64,000 nt of DNA from Caldicellulosiruptor morganii (GCF_026810225.1 NZ_CP113865.1:1-64000), one strand, 5' to 3'; positions 47,651 to 56,806 are shown, numbered from the stretch's first letter. Numbers and translations are program-made. Notes: generated by a model not told the origin, from the letters alone.

Positions 47651-47679
47651 TTGACACGTATTAAAATACGTGCTAAGAT
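47651..47679 (+). promoter_or_regulatory. hicAB promoter with palindromic operator
   Basis: TTGACA (47651-47656), 17 bp, TAAGAT (47674-47679). The perfect palindrome CACGTATTAAAATACGTG (47655-47672) fills the space between the two boxes, the expected place for autorepression by HicB. The 220 bp between leader 4 and this site show no gene. Confidence 0.7.
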
Positions 47680-47700
47680 GTTATAAAAAGGATGAGTTGA

Positions 47701-47904
47701 ATGAAAGCTTATTCCTCGCGAGAGATTATAAAAATATTGATGGCCGACGGATGGTATTTAGAGGCAGTCAGAGGTGATCTCTACCAATTTAAACATCCTA
47801 TAAAAAAAGGAAAAGTAACTGTTCCTCATCCCAAGAAAAATCTACCCAAGAGAACAATTAAAAGTATTTTTATTCAGGCTGGAATTGAAATAGAAGATAT
47901 TTAA
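47701..47904 (+). CDS. hicA: HicA-type mRNA interferase toxin
   Basis: 67 aa with the dsRBD-like HicA pattern: YSSREIIKILMADGWYLEAVRGDLYQFKHP, in which the glycine-aspartate turn and a histidine are typical, then KVTVPHPKKNLPKRTIKSI. AAGGATGAG precedes the ATG. It lies 12 bp before hicB. Confidence 0.9.
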   Translation: MKAYSSREIIKILMADGWYLEAVRGDLYQFKHPIKKGKVTVPHPKKNLPKRTIKSIFIQAGIEIEDI

Positions 47905-47916
47905 GGAGTGGAAAAA

Positions 47917-48336
47917 ATGAAAAAAGAAAGCTATGTATTTCCTGCTATTTTTACTTTTAATAAGGATGGAATAACAATTGAATTTCCTGATCTGCCCGGT
48001 TGTATTTCATGTGCTGATACCTTAGATGAAGCAGTAAAAAACGCAAAAGAAGTATTAGGACTTTATCTTTGGAGCATGGAAAAGGACGATGAGCCTATTC
48101 CTGAACCAACACCAGTAAACAAGTTAAAGCTTGAGAATAATCAAATACCAATGCTAATTGAAATTTGGATGCCACTTGTCAGGCATGAAATGGACAATAA
48201 GGCTGTAAAAAAGACATTAACAATTCCTCAGTGGCTTAATATTTTAGCAGAAAAGAACAATATAAACTTTTCACAAGTTCTCCAAGAGGCATTGAAGGAA
48301 AAATTGGGAATAGACAACTACAAAACACAAGCATGA
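47917..48336 (+). CDS. hicB: HicB antitoxin
   Basis: 139 aa. A partial RNase-H-like domain (YVFPAIFTFNKDGITIEFPDLPGC; TLDEAVKNAKEVLGLYL) binds HicA. A C-terminal ribbon-helix-helix (VKKTLTIPQWLNILAEKNN) should bind the operator at 47655. The ATG at 47917 follows AAGGAG; the GTG at 47908 overlaps that SD. Confidence 0.9.
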   Translation: MKKESYVFPAIFTFNKDGITIEFPDLPGCISCADTLDEAVKNAKEVLGLYLWSMEKDDEPIPEPTPVNKLKLENNQIPMLIEIWMPLVRHEMDNKAVKKTLTIPQWLNILAEKNNINFSQVLQEALKEKLGIDNYKTQA

Positions 48337-48465
48337 TCATATTTTCTGCAAAACTTTGGTTTTGCTCATCTCTTCGATCATTTAGCTTCTGGCTTTTCTT
48401 TTTGTAAAGCTCTTTCTGTCTTCTTATTAATTTTTCTTTTAGCTTCCTTTTTTCTTATCCTGAAC

Positions 48466-48608
48466 CTAAATCTGCAAGGCTTTGTCTATCTCATTTCGAG
48501 GTAGATAATACTGCTGGTCATACGGTGAGGGACCTTTAACAGCTTTTAGCCTGCCGTTTTTTATAATCCTGCAAATCGTTTTCTCACTCACTCCTAACAC
48601 CTGAGCGT
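48466..48608 (-). pseudogene. Excisionase/HTH-type DNA-binding remnant
   Basis: The minus strand reads VLGVSEKTICRIIKNGRLKA and then PYDQQYYLPRNEIDKALQI before a stop, the pattern of short MerR/excisionase-like HTH proteins. The N-terminal codons are out of frame. No full gene remains. Confidence 0.5.
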
Positions 48609-48639
48609 TTCTCTTTCACACCAAGTTTATATGATTTTT

Positions 48640-48920
48640 CCTGTGCAAAGACAATTTCAGCAACTACCTCATTCAAAATTAGAACTTCATTGTTTTCAAT
48701 AATATCCCTGGCAACTTGATTAAGTTCAGCGATATCATTTAAGTAAAAGACAAAGAATCACGTTAGCATCAATTAGTTTTAGAATTCTTTTCTTGTTCTT
48801 TTTCATAAATTTCCCTCACATTGTTCTTCCAGGCTTCTTCTTCTCTGGGAATAAAAATTGGATTTTTATATTTAGCAAATACTCCGGATAGTTCGTCTAT
48901 AAAGTCATCTCTTTTTTTTT
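48640..48920 (-). pseudogene. Remnant of a vapBC pair
   Basis: Near-identical at DNA level to about 52140-52410 of the intact vapB-vapC locus: the PIN N-terminal part (LIDAN region) and the VapB C-terminus (GVFAKYKNPIFIPREEE). Small indels break the frames and both outer ends are missing. Confidence 0.75.
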
Positions 48921-48925
48921 ACTTA

Positions 48926-49085
48926 TGTCAACCAGCAAATTACCAGAGATGCAAATTTAACCTTGCAAGCTCTAATTGAAACCGAATGCAATACAAGTTC
49001 AAAAATTTTTGCATGTGACATCGACAGAAACGACTTTTGGTCAAAATGCAAATTATCTATTCTTTCTTTGTATATTTTCTCATAA
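48926..49085 (-). repeat. Orphan fragment of a CRISPR leader
   Basis: Contains the leader's far half (ACCAGCAAATTACCAGAGATG... to ACTTTTGGTCAAAATGC) without the promoter part and without any array. Joined directly to the vapB remnant, so a deletion removed an array and its promoter. The stretch 49086-49308 has no gene; it shares its right part with 29468-29545. Confidence 0.7.
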
Positions 49086-49308
49086 AAAAGTTCATGAGAC
49101 TGCATCTAAAAGTGCAAATGGCTCAAATTTTAAATAAGCAAGAGGTTAAAAAGTGAAAAGAAGCCTGTATAGAAAATTTTTCGAAAAGTTCTTCTAAAAT
49201 AATATTGGCTACAAAACTTAAATTTGTTTTTAAAATTAAAAAAACAAACAGACAGAGCCTATAGCCCTGCCTGTTTAAAAACTTAATCTTTTGATAGTGC
49301 TTTGCTTT

Positions 49309-50250
49309 TTAATTTATCAGCTCTTTTCTAAGCTTTCTTATTCTTTCTATATCAAGCTCTGTAAGCTCTGCAATATCTTCATCGCTAAATCCTTTCTTTA
49401 TTAGCTTCTTTGCTACTTCCTCTTTCCCTTCAATTTTTCCTTCTAATTTTCCTTCATTGAATTTTTTCATTTGCACTTCATCAAGAAGCCTTGAGATGTT
49501 TGACACAAACTCACCCATCTTGCCTGCACCTCCTTGTTTTACTCTCTCTACCAGCCTGTCAAACTCTTCTTTGTCTTCCTTTGTAAGCCTTGGTCTTATT
49601 ACATTGCCCGCCCATATCAAAAATCTTTCTATATTTGAGCTGCTAAATTTTCTCAGCTGCGCTTCCACTTCTTTTAGCCTTCTTGCAAGCTCCTGTGTAT
49701 CATCCCTTACCTGCTCCAAGTAAAACACCACTGGGCTCAACACATCGTCCTCTTCACACAAGAAAGCTTTCGCATCTAACTTTGAGATGTTTACAAGTGC
49801 ATACCTGAATATATCATTTTTGAAAACATCAAATTCGCTGATTATCTCCTGTTCCACATCCCATTCTTTTTCAAGCCCGTTGTATGTCACAATAGGAATA
49901 ATCGCAGGAAGCTTCTCTGCTCCTTCTCTTATCTTCTTTGCCCACAGTAGTATCATGTATCGCAGAAGTCTTTCTGGCATGTCTTTTGCAACTGTTGACT
50001 GGTTCTCAATGATAATGTAAAAGTATACTTCCCTGTCTTTCAGCTTTGCTTTTGCTACAACATCTGCTCTTCTTTGAAGAAAATCTTCACCAACAAGCTC
50101 TTTGTCCGCAAGCTCAATTGAATCTTCCTGGATGTCTTTTGCCCAGCTGTAGCCTATAACATCTTTGATAAGAAAAAGTATATCTCTGGGGTTTTCAAAC
50201 AAAAACTTAAAGGTTGAATCATGTTCATGTGGAGGAAGGCTATTTTGCAT
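49309..50250 (-). CDS. Rpn-family PD-(D/E)XK nuclease / putative transposase
   Basis: 313 aa, the only complete copy. The N-terminus HEHDSTFKFLFENPRDILFLI is typical of Rpn/PD-(D/E)XK proteins annotated as transposase-like. The catalytic core is RRADVVAKAKL...YFYIIIENQST (D, then ExQ). The C-terminal third (LIWAGNVIRPRL to KLRKELIN) is the piece repeated at 23665 and 29546. Rpn proteins promote RecA-independent recombination. It stands at the distal end of array 5. Confidence 0.85.
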   Translation of the reverse strand: MQNSLPPHEHDSTFKFLFENPRDILFLIKDVIGYSWAKDIQEDSIELADKELVGEDFLQRRADVVAKAKLKDREVYFYIIIENQSTVAKDMPERLLRYMILLWAKKIREGAEKLPAIIPIVTYNGLEKEWDVEQEIISEFDVFKNDIFRYALVNISKLDAKAFLCEEDDVLSPVVFYLEQVRDDTQELARRLKEVEAQLRKFSSSNIERFLIWAGNVIRPRLTKEDKEEFDRLVERVKQGGAGKMGEFVSNISRLLDEVQMKKFNEGKLEGKIEGKEEVAKKLIKKGFSDEDIAELTELDIERIRKLRKELIN

Positions 50251-50334
50251 ATGGTTTTCTCCTTTTTTATTACAAACTTATGTTATACAAAAAGTTTTCA
50301 GTTTTGACTTTACACTATTAATTATACCACTCTG

Positions 50335-50366
50335 GCAAAAACAAAACCACAGCCTTTTGGCTGTGG
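50335..50366 (-). terminator. Terminator at the distal end of array 5
   Basis: CCACAGCC-TTTT-GGCTGTGG (50347-50366), followed on the minus strand by TTTTGTTTTTGCC. Same hairpin as at 29939. Confidence 0.85.
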
Positions 50367-50375
50367 CAGCAACCT

Positions 50376-50946
50376 TTTTCAATCCCCAAAGGGAAGGCTA
50401 CAAACGTATGACGACGAAGTGGAAATGTGGTGGGTTTGGCAGTTTCAATCCCCAAAGGGGAGGCTACAAACATTTTAAGTTATGATCCAATGGTGAAAGT
50501 TGTGTTTGAGTTTCAATCCCCAAAGGGAAGGCTACAAACCCTTGAATCGCTTGCTTATAATCGCAAAACATTTACAAGGTTTCAATCCCCAAAGGGAAGG
50601 CTACAAACCTTTCAACTTATCCCCATCCAAAACACCACTCGCTGGAATTTCAATCCCCAAAGGGAAGGCTACAAACCCTTGTGCTAATTGCATTTTTAAC
50701 TGCTTGCCCTATCGCGTTTCAATCCCCAAAGGGAAGGCTACAAACCAAGAGTTTAAGGAAGAAGACCTTGAAGATTGGCAGAAGTTTCAATCCCCAAAGG
50801 GAAGGCTACAAACCTTATTACCATCCAAACCAAATTGTAAATTATATAAGTTTCAATCCCCAAAGGGAAGGCTACAAACCTTTTAAGCAAAAGATACTTT
50901 AAGTATTACGATACTAGTTTCAATCCCCAAAGGGAAGGCTACAAAC
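50376..50946 (-). CRISPR. CRISPR array 5 (9 repeats, 8 spacers)
   Basis: Repeats begin at 50376 (degenerate, TTTTC), 50442 (GGGGAG variant as in array 4), 50510, 50579, 50647 (ATTTC), 50716, 50784, 50850 and 50917. The leader is on the right. Confidence 0.98.
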
Positions 50947-51195
50947 CTGGTTAAAAAGCTTGATTTTATTATATCAACTTTATGCAACCATGTCAATGTT
51001 TTTTTATCGATACATCTGTAGAAAACCTCAAAAAACACAGCAGTGTCAATAAAAATAAGCCAGTCAAAGCCTTCCGTCGACCAGCGATTTACCAGTAGCA
51101 CAAACAAAGCCAATCAAAATCTTAATGAAATCGAATACAAATTATACTGCAAAATTTTTGCACCGGACATCGACGGAAATGACTTTTAGTCAAAA
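50947..51195 (-). promoter_or_regulatory. CRISPR leader 5 with promoter
   Basis: Minus-strand TTGACA (50991-50996), 17 bp, TATAAT (50968-50973). Confidence 0.85.
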
Positions 51196-51896
51196 TAAAT
51201 ATATATTTGAACAATTGATGATTCTGTAGCATATTTATGCAACAATTATTTTGATACAGGTATTTGTGGTTCAGGCTTAAAGAAGATAGGAAAAAATAGT
51301 TTGGAAGTTTAACATTATAATCACAAATATAAAGAGCAAAAAAGTTTTTGACATACAGGTTTTGCTTAAAAATTCTTAATATGTATGAATGAACAGAAGC
51401 AATAAACTGTGATGCTGTGAAAAGATACTTTTCAGAGAAAAAGTCTACAAACTTATCAAAAACCTTTCGATAGCATTATTCGCATTTTCAGTTATTAAAG
51501 GCTTTCTAAAAATAAAAAATAAATAGTATAAACAACGACTTATTTCTTTAAAAAAGCAGAGATCAACAAGCAAAAAATTGTATATTAAAAAAATATGGCT
51601 CAAGCACAGGAGTGAAAGATGATTTTTATAACAAGATAAAAAGAGCTGAAACAAAAATATAATTAAATAATAGCAGGTTGATTGAATTGGTAAAATAAAC
51701 AGGTCTAATACAGATAAGAGGTAAAAATTTCTAAATTATAGGTTTCACAAACAAACTCAAAAGTACCTTTGGCTCTTTTATTGAGTTCCGAAAAAAGGTT
51801 ACAAACCTGACAGGAGAAAATTACAAACAGAGTTTCAAAATAGTTTCAAACTTAAAGGGAAGGTCATGAGCTTTTTATCACCTTAGCAATAGTGTT
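51196..51896. other. 700 bp without an intact gene
   Basis: AT-rich. Traces of CRISPR-repeat sequence occur at about 51782-51870 (AGGTTACAAAC, GTTTCAAACTTAAAGGGAAGG), suggesting an eroded array. I see no coding frame with a ribosome-binding site. Confidence 0.5.
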
Positions 51897-52292
51897 TTAC
51901 TCTAATTGCAAAAGCTTTTCCAATTTTTTATCAAATGTATACACTGTATAACCATTGCATTTGCTTTGCGCAACTAATACAGCATCAACAAAATCAACGC
52001 CTTTATCTGCATAAATTTTAAGCGCCCCGGTTATTACTGCTAAATCTTGAACAAAAATATTTGGATGAGCAAATAATTTTATTAAAGTATTGCTAATTTC
52101 TTTTCTTTCAACTTTATATAATTTTTCCAAAACATAAATAATTTCAGCAACTACCTCATTCAAAATTAGAACTTCATTGTTTTTAATAATATCCCTGGTA
52201 ACTTGATTAAGTTCAGCAATATCATTTAGTAAAAGACGAAGAATCACATTGGCATCAATTAGTTTTAGAATTCTCTTCTTGTTCTTTTTCAT
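51897..52292 (-). CDS. vapC: VapC-type PIN-domain toxin
   Basis: 131 aa RNase. PIN acidic residues are visible: LIDANVILRLL, LNEVVAEIIYVLE, GVDFVDAVLVA and YTFDKKLEKL. The gene starts inside the end of vapB (38-bp overlap), so translation is coupled. Confidence 0.87.
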   Translation of the reverse strand: MKKNKKRILKLIDANVILRLLLNDIAELNQVTRDIIKNNEVLILNEVVAEIIYVLEKLYKVERKEISNTLIKLFAHPNIFVQDLAVITGALKIYADKGVDFVDAVLVAQSKCNGYTVYTFDKKLEKLLQLE

Positions 52293-52530
52293 AAATTTCC
52301 CTCACATTGTTCTTCCAGGCTTCTTCTTCTTCTCTGGGAATAAAAATTGGATTTTTATATTTAGCAAATACCCCGGATAGTTCGTCTATAATATCATCAC
52401 TTTTTTTACTTTTTTTTCTTTTGTTAAAAGGTATTCTTACTATCACTTCAACAGGTACATTTTTTGCTGATTCAGGGATTTCTACTATTTTTTCAAGTTG
52501 GTAACCATTCACTATTTTTCTAATTATCAT
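52255..52530 (-). CDS. vapB: VapB-type antitoxin
   Basis: 91 aa from ATG 52530 (AAGGTG upstream); the frame is open farther but without an SD. MIIRKIVNGYQLEKIVEIPES resembles a short DNA-binding strand-turn, and the basic KKRKKSKKS linker leads to a helix (AWKNNVREIYEKEQEE) that would bind VapC. A damaged copy lies at 48640-48920. Confidence 0.75.
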   Translation of the reverse strand: MIIRKIVNGYQLEKIVEIPESAKNVPVEVIVRIPFNKRKKSKKSDDIIDELSGVFAKYKNPIFIPREEEEAWKNNVREIYEKEQEENSKTN

Positions 52531-52673
52531 ACTATTCACCTTTATAATACAAACTATTTCTAACAATAAATTGTAACACATCGAAAAGAGATATGCAATC
52601 AGGCAGAAAACAAAACTATAATTGTTACAATAAAAATAAGAAGAGTATTACAAAAGCTATCACCCTTAGTAAC

Positions 52674-53302
52674 GTTTCAATCCCCAAAGGGAAGGCTACA
52701 AACGAAAACGGCAAAAAATATGCAGAGACTGTTTTGGTATAGTTTCAATCCCCAAAGGGAAGGCTACAAACTATGTAGCATTCGATAACGATTATGATGA
52801 AAAAATGTTTCAATCCCCAAAGGGAAGGCTACAAACTGAGAATATAAATGTATCGGGTAATCTTTTTTCTTTGTTTCAATCCCCAAAGGGAAGGCTACAA
52901 ATAGCGATTTTCTTGAGTATGAGGTGCTTGATTATTTAGGTTTCAATCCCCAAAGGGAAGGCTACAAACATGGAACGTTAATGTCTTTATCTCTTGTAAG
53001 AATTACTGTTTCAATCCCCAAAGGGAAGGCTACAAACGTGGGTTTTGGATTCTTTAGAGTTGTCTGCTACACGTGTTTCAATCCCCAAAGGGAAGGCTAC
53101 AAACTGAGAATATAAATGTATCGGGTAATCTTTTTTCTTTGTTTCAATCCCCAAAGGGAAGGCTACAAAAGTTTACAATCTTTGAAAATCAAGATGATTC
53201 TAATTTGTTTCAATCCCCAAAGGGAAGGCTACAAAAATAGCCACGTGGCGTGCAGGTGTCAAGGGTCGCCGCGTTTCAATCCCCAAAGGGAAGGCTACAA
53301 AA
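52674..53302 (-). CRISPR. CRISPR array 6 (10 repeats, 9 spacers)
   Basis: Repeats begin at 52674, 52742, 52807, 52873, 52940, 53008, 53075, 53141, 53207 and 53273. The three leader-proximal repeats end ACAAAA instead of ACAAAC. The 36-bp spacer at 52837-52872 is repeated exactly at 53105-53140. Confidence 0.98.
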
Positions 53303-53549
53303 CGGTTAAAAAGCTTGATTTTATTATATCAACTTTATTCAGCTATGTCAATGTTTTTTTATCGATACATCTGTAGAAAACCTCAAGAAACTCAGCAGTG
53401 TCAATTAAAAGAAGCCAGTCAGAGTTTTCTGTCGACCAGCAGATTACCAGAAGAGCAGACAAAGCCAATCAAAATATTAATGAAACCGAATACAAATTAT
53501 ACTGCAAAATTTTGCACCGGACATCGACGGAAACGACTTTTAGTCAAAA
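53303..53549 (-). promoter_or_regulatory. CRISPR leader 6 with promoter
   Basis: Minus-strand TTGACA (53346-53351), 17 bp, TATAAT (53323-53328). Confidence 0.85.
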
Positions 53550-54062
53550 TGCAAACTTTTCACTGCTTATTTGCATATTTTCTCAGGATACATTTTACAG
53601 TTTGCCTGCAGGGTGATGTCTTTTGAGTTGTAGGGGGAAAGTCACATGTTTTGGTTATCAAGTTTGCTCCTTGCGGATGTTTTTATCTGCAGTTTTAGAA
53701 AAAGTTTAAATTTTAAGCCTGGTTGTGCTTGAAGAGTGAAAGTATAAGGCAAGATTATTTTCAGTAACATTTCAACATCGCATATTTTTTGAATTTTTTT
53801 TGCCAGGAATAGGTGCTATAATCTGAATACACAAGATAACCTCCGGAGGTGATAAAAAGAAGAAAAAAGCAAAAAAAAACAAAAAGCGGAAAGGGAAATA
53901 AGGGGAAAAACTAAATAAATTTTTAATCAACAATGGCATGCGAAAGGGTAAAACTACAAAATCCTTTGACTTTATAGATTTTGTGGCATTTTTAGCGGGT
54001 AAAAATCTATTAAAAGCAAATGTGTATTTATGTTAAAAAGAGTAAGGGGGTGCATTTCAGGT
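53550..54062. other. Spacer before cassette B with a Lys-rich stretch
   Basis: No conventional gene. CCGGAGGTGATAAAAAG at about 53843 looks like a strong SD, but only a Lys/Arg-rich frame of about 14-20 codons follows (53850-53910) and no ATG, GTG or TTG sits at the right spacing. A TATAAT at about 53817-53822 could be the promoter of cassette B. Confidence 0.35.
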
Positions 54063-54728
54063 ATGAAATTATCTTTGATAATAGACATGCTTGTTAGAGA
54101 AAACAGGTGGATATACACAAAAGAGAAATTGATAAATGAATATAATATAAAGACATTACCGACTGATGACATGCTGAAAAGCTTTGATAGTGCGCTTATA
54201 GACTATGATAAATTTAAATTTGTTGTATATGCAGAATCTATACATAGCTTAATACAAAGTGCGAAGTTGTGGGCAAAGAAGAATGATTATGAGATATTTG
54301 CAAAGTTGTCAATGGACAGTATCCCTGTTGTGTGGCTTGGCGAAGGATATTATGGGATTTACAGTTCTGATGGCAAAGCAGTAATAATGCCTGTTGCATT
54401 TTTGATGATTGGCAAAAGCTTAACATACGAACAGGAAAAAAGAATAGGACCCAATGAAGTTGACATTTACAAAAAGATATTTGAAGATGAACCAAATGTG
54501 GCAATGGAAGTTGTCTATGCGACATCTGAAAAGCAGCTTAAGAAAGTATTCAGCCAAACATTTGATAAATTTGAAGTTTTGTTTATGGGACCAGGCTATT
54601 ATGACCTGATGTTCAATCCAGTCACAAAGCAAAGGGTGGTAATGCCAATTGTTAATATAATGAAAACAATGATGGAAAACTATGTAATCTTCTTTCACAA
54701 ACTGCTTGCACGGGATGCTGACAGTTGA
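54063..54728 (+). CDS. Cassette B protein 1 (WLGEGYYGI family)
   Basis: 221 aa from ATG 54063 (AAGGGGGTG upstream), paralogue of the protein at 20110 over its whole length. Shared anchors include RWIYT, LKSFD, IPVVWLGEGYYGI, VIMP, NVAMEVVYAT, GPGYYDLMFNPV and IFFHKL. Soluble, no known domain. Conservation of aromatic and glycine residues suggests a compact ligand-binding or enzymatic fold, but nothing catalytic is recognisable. Confidence 0.75.
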   Translation: MKLSLIIDMLVRENRWIYTKEKLINEYNIKTLPTDDMLKSFDSALIDYDKFKFVVYAESIHSLIQSAKLWAKKNDYEIFAKLSMDSIPVVWLGEGYYGIYSSDGKAVIMPVAFLMIGKSLTYEQEKRIGPNEVDIYKKIFEDEPNVAMEVVYATSEKQLKKVFSQTFDKFEVLFMGPGYYDLMFNPVTKQRVVMPIVNIMKTMMENYVIFFHKLLARDADS

Positions 54729-54877
54729 AGGCTGCAAAGTGAAAAAGGTAAATTGACAAAAGCAGTAAACAGGCACAGCACTGCAAAAAGCCTGAAATAA
54801 TCCAAAGCCAATCATTGACGGAAATAAGATGATTGATGGAACTGCAAAAAGCAATGAGGGGGGTGAGCCTTTAGAAG

Positions 54878-55444
54878 ATGACACAGTCAAATAGCCTTCA
54901 AAAACCTAAAATTAAGTCTGCCAAAATTGAAATCTATGACAAACTTGCAAACACAATTTTTACAACAATTTTAAACACAAATGATAAGCATGTTAATTTT
55001 TACAACAGAGTAATAGATGAATTAAAACGTAAAGGATACAATCTTCCAACCTATTTTGAATATGATTTGTTCAAAATCAAGGTGCTTGGTGTTAAAGTGT
55101 TACTAAATGATGAGATAGATGTAACAGATATAATATTTGAGGTAATTAAACTTGGATTTGGTCCTGCTTTGAAGATTGAATTTATGTGCAGTCTTGACTG
55201 TGTTGGTATGGATTATTCTGAAAAGAAGAAAGGTGATGTTGTGGAGTTTTCGATAAATAACATCAACATTGTACTGCAAGAAGAATATCCTCAGCATATA
55301 TTTGAAAAGTTTGTAAAGCCAGTATTAGAGTTATCCTCTGTAATAGATATGCTTAAAACAGATAGAAAATTTGCAATAAAGGCTATTAAGAGTATTGTTG
55401 ATTCAAGTAAAGACAAACGGTATAATGTCAAGGGGGTTTTTTAA
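54878..55444 (+). CDS. Cassette B protein 2
   Basis: 188 aa, paralogue of the protein at 20835: SAKIEIYDKLANTIFTTIL at the start, DVTDIIFEVIKLGF in the middle, VIDMLKTDRKFAIKAIKSI at the end. Preceded by GAGGGGGGTGAG. It has an alternating beta-strand middle and helical ends. The IS110-family element begins shortly after its stop. Confidence 0.72.
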   Translation: MTQSNSLQKPKIKSAKIEIYDKLANTIFTTILNTNDKHVNFYNRVIDELKRKGYNLPTYFEYDLFKIKVLGVKVLLNDEIDVTDIIFEVIKLGFGPALKIEFMCSLDCVGMDYSEKKKGDVVEFSINNINIVLQEEYPQHIFEKFVKPVLELSSVIDMLKTDRKFAIKAIKSIVDSSKDKRYNVKGVF

Positions 55445-55561
55445 AAAAATTTTTTAGATAATTAGGGCAAAAAAGGCAATAGAATACCGAGCCGCTCAGC
55501 CTGGAAAAATTTAACTGGCAGCTTGTTTTGAGAAGATTATTAAATTAAGAAATGGGATTAA

Positions 55562-56806
55562 CTAAGTATTGTAAACATCACCTCTTTCTTGATATATTTG
55601 ACCTTTGCTGAGCATTGCAAAGATCAGAGGAATTAATCGTCTTGCGGTGAGGACGAGGGCACGTTTATGCTGATGTTTGGTAACCTCTGAGAACTTCTTG
55701 TTGTAGAAGGCTTTATAACGGACTGTGTGCACCCTAACACAGTTAGCAGCCTCAACAAGATAGTATCTCAGGTATTGGTTACCACACTTAGCCAATGAGG
55801 TTTCCTGGGCATTGAAATTGCCTGATTGGTATTGAGTCCAAACAAGGCCGGAGTATTTAGCTAAAGCAGCTTCATTTTTGAAGCGCTTGATATCACCGAT
55901 TTCAGCGATGATGCCGGCTGCAAGAACATCTCCTATGCCAGGGATGGTGGTCAAGGTTTGGGAGAAAGCTTTAAGAAGTTTTGAGATTTCTTTGTCGAGT
56001 TTTTTAAGTTGTTCTTGCATAAATCTAATGTTTTCAAGAGTCATAGACAAAGCTAAGTCATTTGCCTCAGCCAACAGAGGATGTAATCTGTATGAACGAT
56101 TAGCAGCGGTTTTAAGTATTTCAGCGATTTTATTGACATCTGATAATCTGTTGTTGCCGTTGTCAGATACAAATTTAATTAAATCTTCTAAAGGCATGGA
56201 AGCAATATCATCTGGGGTGAAGTTTTCGATGATAGCGCAAGATGCCTTACCGAAGATATCAGAAAATGGGCAGTCTTGAGAATAAGTGGAGAATTTAAGG
56301 TATATGAGATTGAGAGCTCTGTTTTTTTCGCGAGTTAGATTATGAACAAGGTGATAGCGCATTCTGGTAAGGCGTTGTAGTGCAGCATATTTGAAGTCAG
56401 GCAAAGGTGTTGGATTTAGCTTACTGAACCTGACGCATTCAGCAATAACGACAGCGTCGATGTTATCTGTTTTAGGCAAGAAAGTGTAGATCTTTTTAAA
56501 TCCTTTGACGATGCTTGGGTTGAGCACGTAAAAGGTTGGTTTGTAAGGTAGTAATTCAGAAGAGGAAGCAAGATACAAATGCAGATGCCAACCGTAATGT
56601 GAAGTTGCTTCCATGCCGAATTTAACGTAGGACAGATTATACTGGCTGAGGCAGTCAATGACTCTTTTGATTAATTCATTAGCACCTTCTTGATCGTTAG
56701 GCAAGGAAAAGGGTTTTTTAATCAAGTGATTTCCGGCATCATCGATGAAGAAGATAGAATTTGACTGACTACTGATATCAATGCCCACGATTAAAGTATT
56801 TGGCAA
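55562..56806 (-). CDS. IS110-family DEDD transposase
   Basis: 414 aa. An N-terminal DEDD RuvC-like domain (IVGIDISSQSNSIFF, MEATSHYGWHL, DNIDAVVIAECV) leads to the coiled middle and the C-terminal Transposase_20 domain with the serine nucleophile region (TTIPGIGDVLAAGIIAEIG; LAKYSGLVW). AAAGGAGG precedes the ATG. It appears intact. The family uses a structured RNA to choose target and donor. Confidence 0.92.
   Translation of the reverse strand: MPNTLIVGIDISSQSNSIFFIDDAGNHLIKKPFSLPNDQEGANELIKRVIDCLSQYNLSYVKFGMEATSHYGWHLHLYLASSSELLPYKPTFYVLNPSIVKGFKKIYTFLPKTDNIDAVVIAECVRFSKLNPTPLPDFKYAALQRLTRMRYHLVHNLTREKNRALNLIYLKFSTYSQDCPFSDIFGKASCAIIENFTPDDIASMPLEDLIKFVSDNGNNRLSDVNKIAEILKTAANRSYRLHPLLAEANDLALSMTLENIRFMQEQLKKLDKEISKLLKAFSQTLTTIPGIGDVLAAGIIAEIGDIKRFKNEAALAKYSGLVWTQYQSGNFNAQETSLAKCGNQYLRYYLVEAANCVRVHTVRYKAFYNKKFSEVTKHQHKRALVLTARRLIPLIFAMLSKGQIYQERGDVYNT

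Noticed and set aside
56416-56658. Frames antisense or shifted within the IS110 transposase
   Set aside because: Shadows of the transposase coding frame.
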